In this document: one piece after another, positions 16,498-18,222 of the stretch | Numbering within the stretch: position 1 is the stretch's first letter | How the letters are laid out: every line of letters begins with the position of its first letter | Origin: Chloroflexota bacterium | GTDB taxonomy: Bacteria > Chloroflexota > Anaerolineae > B4-G1 | Assembly (NCBI GenBank): GCA_003648085.1 | Contig: QMOC01000002.1 | Location: 1 to 18,222 of the forward strand | DNA length: 18,222 nucleotides | Reading direction: 5' to 3' | Program-made: the position numbers and the translations under genes | Notes under the pieces: generated by a model | What the model was told of the DNA's origin: nothing | The model's input: the letters and a program-made list of their open reading frames with translations, nothing else | The model's database searches: none

Positions 16498-17613
16498 TCA
16501 TCTTCTGACCTGACCTACCGAGACTAACTGGTGGAACAGAGACTCGTAGGCATCGGTCACTTGCTCCCAGTCGTAATGGCGGGCCACGTGCTTCAACGCC
16601 TCCTGCCGGTATTGCTCGACCAGCTCTGGTTGGTTGAGCAACCTCTGCAAGACCCGCCGCAGTGCCCGTCCGCCTTCCTGTCCAGCATAACTCAGCCCGG
16701 CCGCCCCGATCGTCTCCAGGTTCTCCTGTGTGTCGTTGACGACGACGCAGTTACCGAGCGCCATTGCTTCCAGTAAGGCCGGATGAGTCCCGCCAACTGC
16801 TGAAGTCTCCACGAAGACATAGGCGTTGCTCGACAACTCTTCGTACCCCTCACCGAACACATAGCCGGTGAATATGACACGGGGATCAGTATTCGCTTTC
16901 AAGCGGGCGATGTAATCTTCTGCGTACGGTGCGTCGCCGACGATGACGCACTTATAATCGGTCTGAAGCCCAGCGAATGCCTCGATAAGGTGGTGAACAC
17001 AGTTCTCCGCAACTAGGCGGCCTACGAAAAGTACATATTCCCGAGGGCGCAATCCAAACCGGGCCAGCCACTTGCCGGCTGGACGGTGCACTACATCTGC
17101 CCCGTAGGCAATGTATATAGTCTCTGCGCCGTACCGCTTACGGTAGTACTGCTGCACCGCGCGCGAGTCGGTGACGGTCGCGTGAGGCAGGCGAGTAGCT
17201 ACGCGCTCCGCCCAGCGGATGTAGACCTTCGATAGACGGTTCCACTTCTCCCGTCTCCAATCCAGCCCATCCACATTCAAGACCACTTTCTGCCCAGCCA
17301 GACGTGGGATCCAAGCCAGGGGGCTGTTACCGACGATGAACATCATAACTACATCGTAGTCCTGGCCCAAAGCATGAAGAGTTGAAAGAAAGGTGTGAAG
17401 GATCGTGTCCAGATACTTGTTCTTGATAGTGGGTAAACGGACGAGCCGCATGCCGCGATAGGTGGGTTCGCGGTAATGGATATGGTGACTACGGCAGTAT
17501 ACAGTAACCTTGTGCCCACGTTTCACCAGCCGGCTGCCCAGTTGCTCGACGCAGGTCTCGAATCCACTGTAGGAGGCGGGTACTCCTCGCGTCCCCAACA
17601 TCGCGATCTTCAT
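16498..17613 (-). CDS. DUF1972-containing family 4 glycosyltransferase (rhamnosyltransferase WchF/RgpA-like)
   Basis: A 371-aa GT-B enzyme. The N-terminal MKIAMLGTRGVPASYSGFET followed by VEQLGSRLVKRGHKVTVYCR is the hallmark of the DUF1972 family, which includes beta-1,4-rhamnosyltransferases of capsule synthesis. NVDGLDWRREKWNR (about 113-126) and TDSRAVQQYY are also family landmarks. The C-terminal donor-binding domain ends in ETSAVGGTHPALLEAMALGN, the DUF1972 version of the GT4 EX7E region. It probably adds rhamnose or another hexose early in repeat-unit assembly, which is inferred from the family. The start is the ATG at 17613, 12 nt after the propeller gene; its nearest purine-rich site, GGAGGTGA, overlaps the previous stop at a long spacing, so translation may be coupled. 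Confidence 0.92.
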   Translation of the reverse strand: MKIAMLGTRGVPASYSGFETCVEQLGSRLVKRGHKVTVYCRSHHIHYREPTYRGMRLVRLPTIKNKYLDTILHTFLSTLHALGQDYDVVMMFIVGNSPLAWIPRLAGQKVVLNVDGLDWRREKWNRLSKVYIRWAERVATRLPHATVTDSRAVQQYYRKRYGAETIYIAYGADVVHRPAGKWLARFGLRPREYVLFVGRLVAENCVHHLIEAFAGLQTDYKCVIVGDAPYAEDYIARLKANTDPRVIFTGYVFGEGYEELSSNAYVFVETSAVGGTHPALLEAMALGNCVVVNDTQENLETIGAAGLSYAGQEGGRALRRVLQRLLNQPELVEQYRQEALKHVARHYDWEQVTDAYESLFHQLVSVGQVRR

Positions 17614-17625
17614 AACCTACGTTGC

Positions 17626-18222
17626 TCACCTCCCAACCCACACTGGATAGCCGTCCTCCACCCCTGGTGTGTTGGTCAACTGGCGGGATATGCGCTGTTC
17701 TAGATCCAGGACGTAGAGGTTGTAACCACCTTGCTCCTCATGGGCGTAATAGATTAGACAGCCATCGCCGCTCCAATAAGGTTCTCTACTTTCTTCACTA
17801 CCATCGGTCAACCGCTCGATCTCGCCAGTCTCGATATTGAGGAGGTAGAGTTCCCAGTGGCCGGTATAGTTGCCCTGGAAGACAATGTAGTTGCCATCCG
17901 GCGACCATCGGGGGCGCCACTCATCCATCATAGAATCGGTCAGCCGCTGCAAGTTGGACCCATCGGGGCTCATGACATACAACTCGCCGCGTCCCTCCCG
18001 ATCGGAGGCGAAGACGATTCGAGTGCCATCAGGTGACCAATCAGGCATCATATCATTCTGAGGACTACTTGGGATTTCCCTCACCTCACCTCTTTCCGGG
18101 GACACAGCGAAGAGGTGAAAATGGCTGGCCCTTGTGGCATAGAAGATGATTTCATCCCCGTCTGGCGACCAATCCGGACACATTGCAATGCTGTCCTTCA
18201 TATATGTGATACGCTCTGGATC
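17626..18222 (-). CDS. PD40/TolB-like beta-propeller protein, 5' end outside the window
   Basis: The frame is open to the window edge (D-P-E-R-I-T-Y before the first Met at 18201), so the N-terminus is missing and about 198 residues are visible. Four PD40 blades are clear: CPDWSPDGDEIIFYA, PDWSPDGTRIVFASDREG, PRWSPDGNYIVFQGN and PYWSGDGCLIYYAHE, each followed by a strand such as GELYVMSPDG or WELYLLNIETGE and an RLTD/QLTN turn. Such propellers bind proteins or glycans in TolB-like periplasmic proteins or form the C-terminus of larger sensors or kinases. Whether this one is secreted cannot be judged without its start. It is the first visible gene of the operon and ends VWVGR. Confidence 0.88.
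   Translation of the reverse strand, partial: DPERITYMKDSIAMCPDWSPDGDEIIFYATRASHFHLFAVSPERGEVREIPSSPQNDMMPDWSPDGTRIVFASDREGRGELYVMSPDGSNLQRLTDSMMDEWRPRWSPDGNYIVFQGNYTGHWELYLLNIETGEIERLTDGSEESREPYWSGDGCLIYYAHEEQGGYNLYVLDLEQRISRQLTNTPGVEDGYPVWVGR

Noticed and set aside
1..18222. CRISPR arrays, tRNA or rRNA genes, insertion sequences, transposases or phage genes
   Set aside because: No regularly spaced repeats, no transposase or integrase motifs, and no structural RNA signatures were seen on either strand.

Overview
The window (18,222 bp) is a surface-glycan biosynthesis locus in which every supported gene lies on the minus strand, so transcription runs from high to low coordinates. The gene set is a DUF1972-type and other GT4, GT2 and GT39 glycosyltransferases, a polyprenyl-phosphate sugar-1-phosphate transferase and a Wzx-type flippase, with a PD40/TolB propeller and four cytosolic-looking alkaline-phosphatase-superfamily proteins. 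A large secreted beta-repeat protein sits between the two gene groups. This combination, with frequent TTG/GTG starts and mid-to-high GC, recalls Chloroflexota (Anaerolineae-like) genomes. No phylogenetic marker is present, so the assignment is tentative.

Layout in the direction of transcription. (1) Upstream operon, 18222 to 7755: truncated PD40 propeller, DUF1972 GT4, AP-superfamily paralogue P4, paralogue P3, GT4, GT2, paralogue P2, GT39 membrane glycosyltransferase. Gaps are -8 to +24 nt. (2) Control region, 7754-7598: two small inverted repeats, a near-consensus promoter and a 5'-terminal hairpin. (3) A secreted protein gene, 7597-6041, with a perfect Shine-Dalgarno and a strong intrinsic terminator (5972-6010), so it looks like a strongly expressed single-gene unit. 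(4) Intergenic region, 5971-5744, with a TATAAT promoter next to a 9-bp palindrome. (5) Downstream operon, 5743 to 71 and probably past the edge: AP-superfamily paralogue P1, flippase, methyltransferase and initiating sugar transferase.

How it may work together. The initiating transferase would load the first sugar-phosphate on undecaprenyl phosphate. The GT4/GT2 enzymes would extend it on the cytoplasmic face, the flippase would move it across the membrane, and GT39 would add a sugar from a polyprenyl-phosphate donor outside. No Wzy polymerase, ligase or nucleotide-sugar synthesis gene is visible here.

The most unusual element is the set of four divergent nucleotide-pyrophosphatase/phosphodiesterase-like paralogues, roughly one per glycosyltransferase. 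They have no signal peptide or membrane anchor, share a C-terminal LGY tail, and one (P2) lacks a canonical metal-binding histidine. Their substrate is unknown. They are the best candidates here for an undescribed function in glycan assembly.
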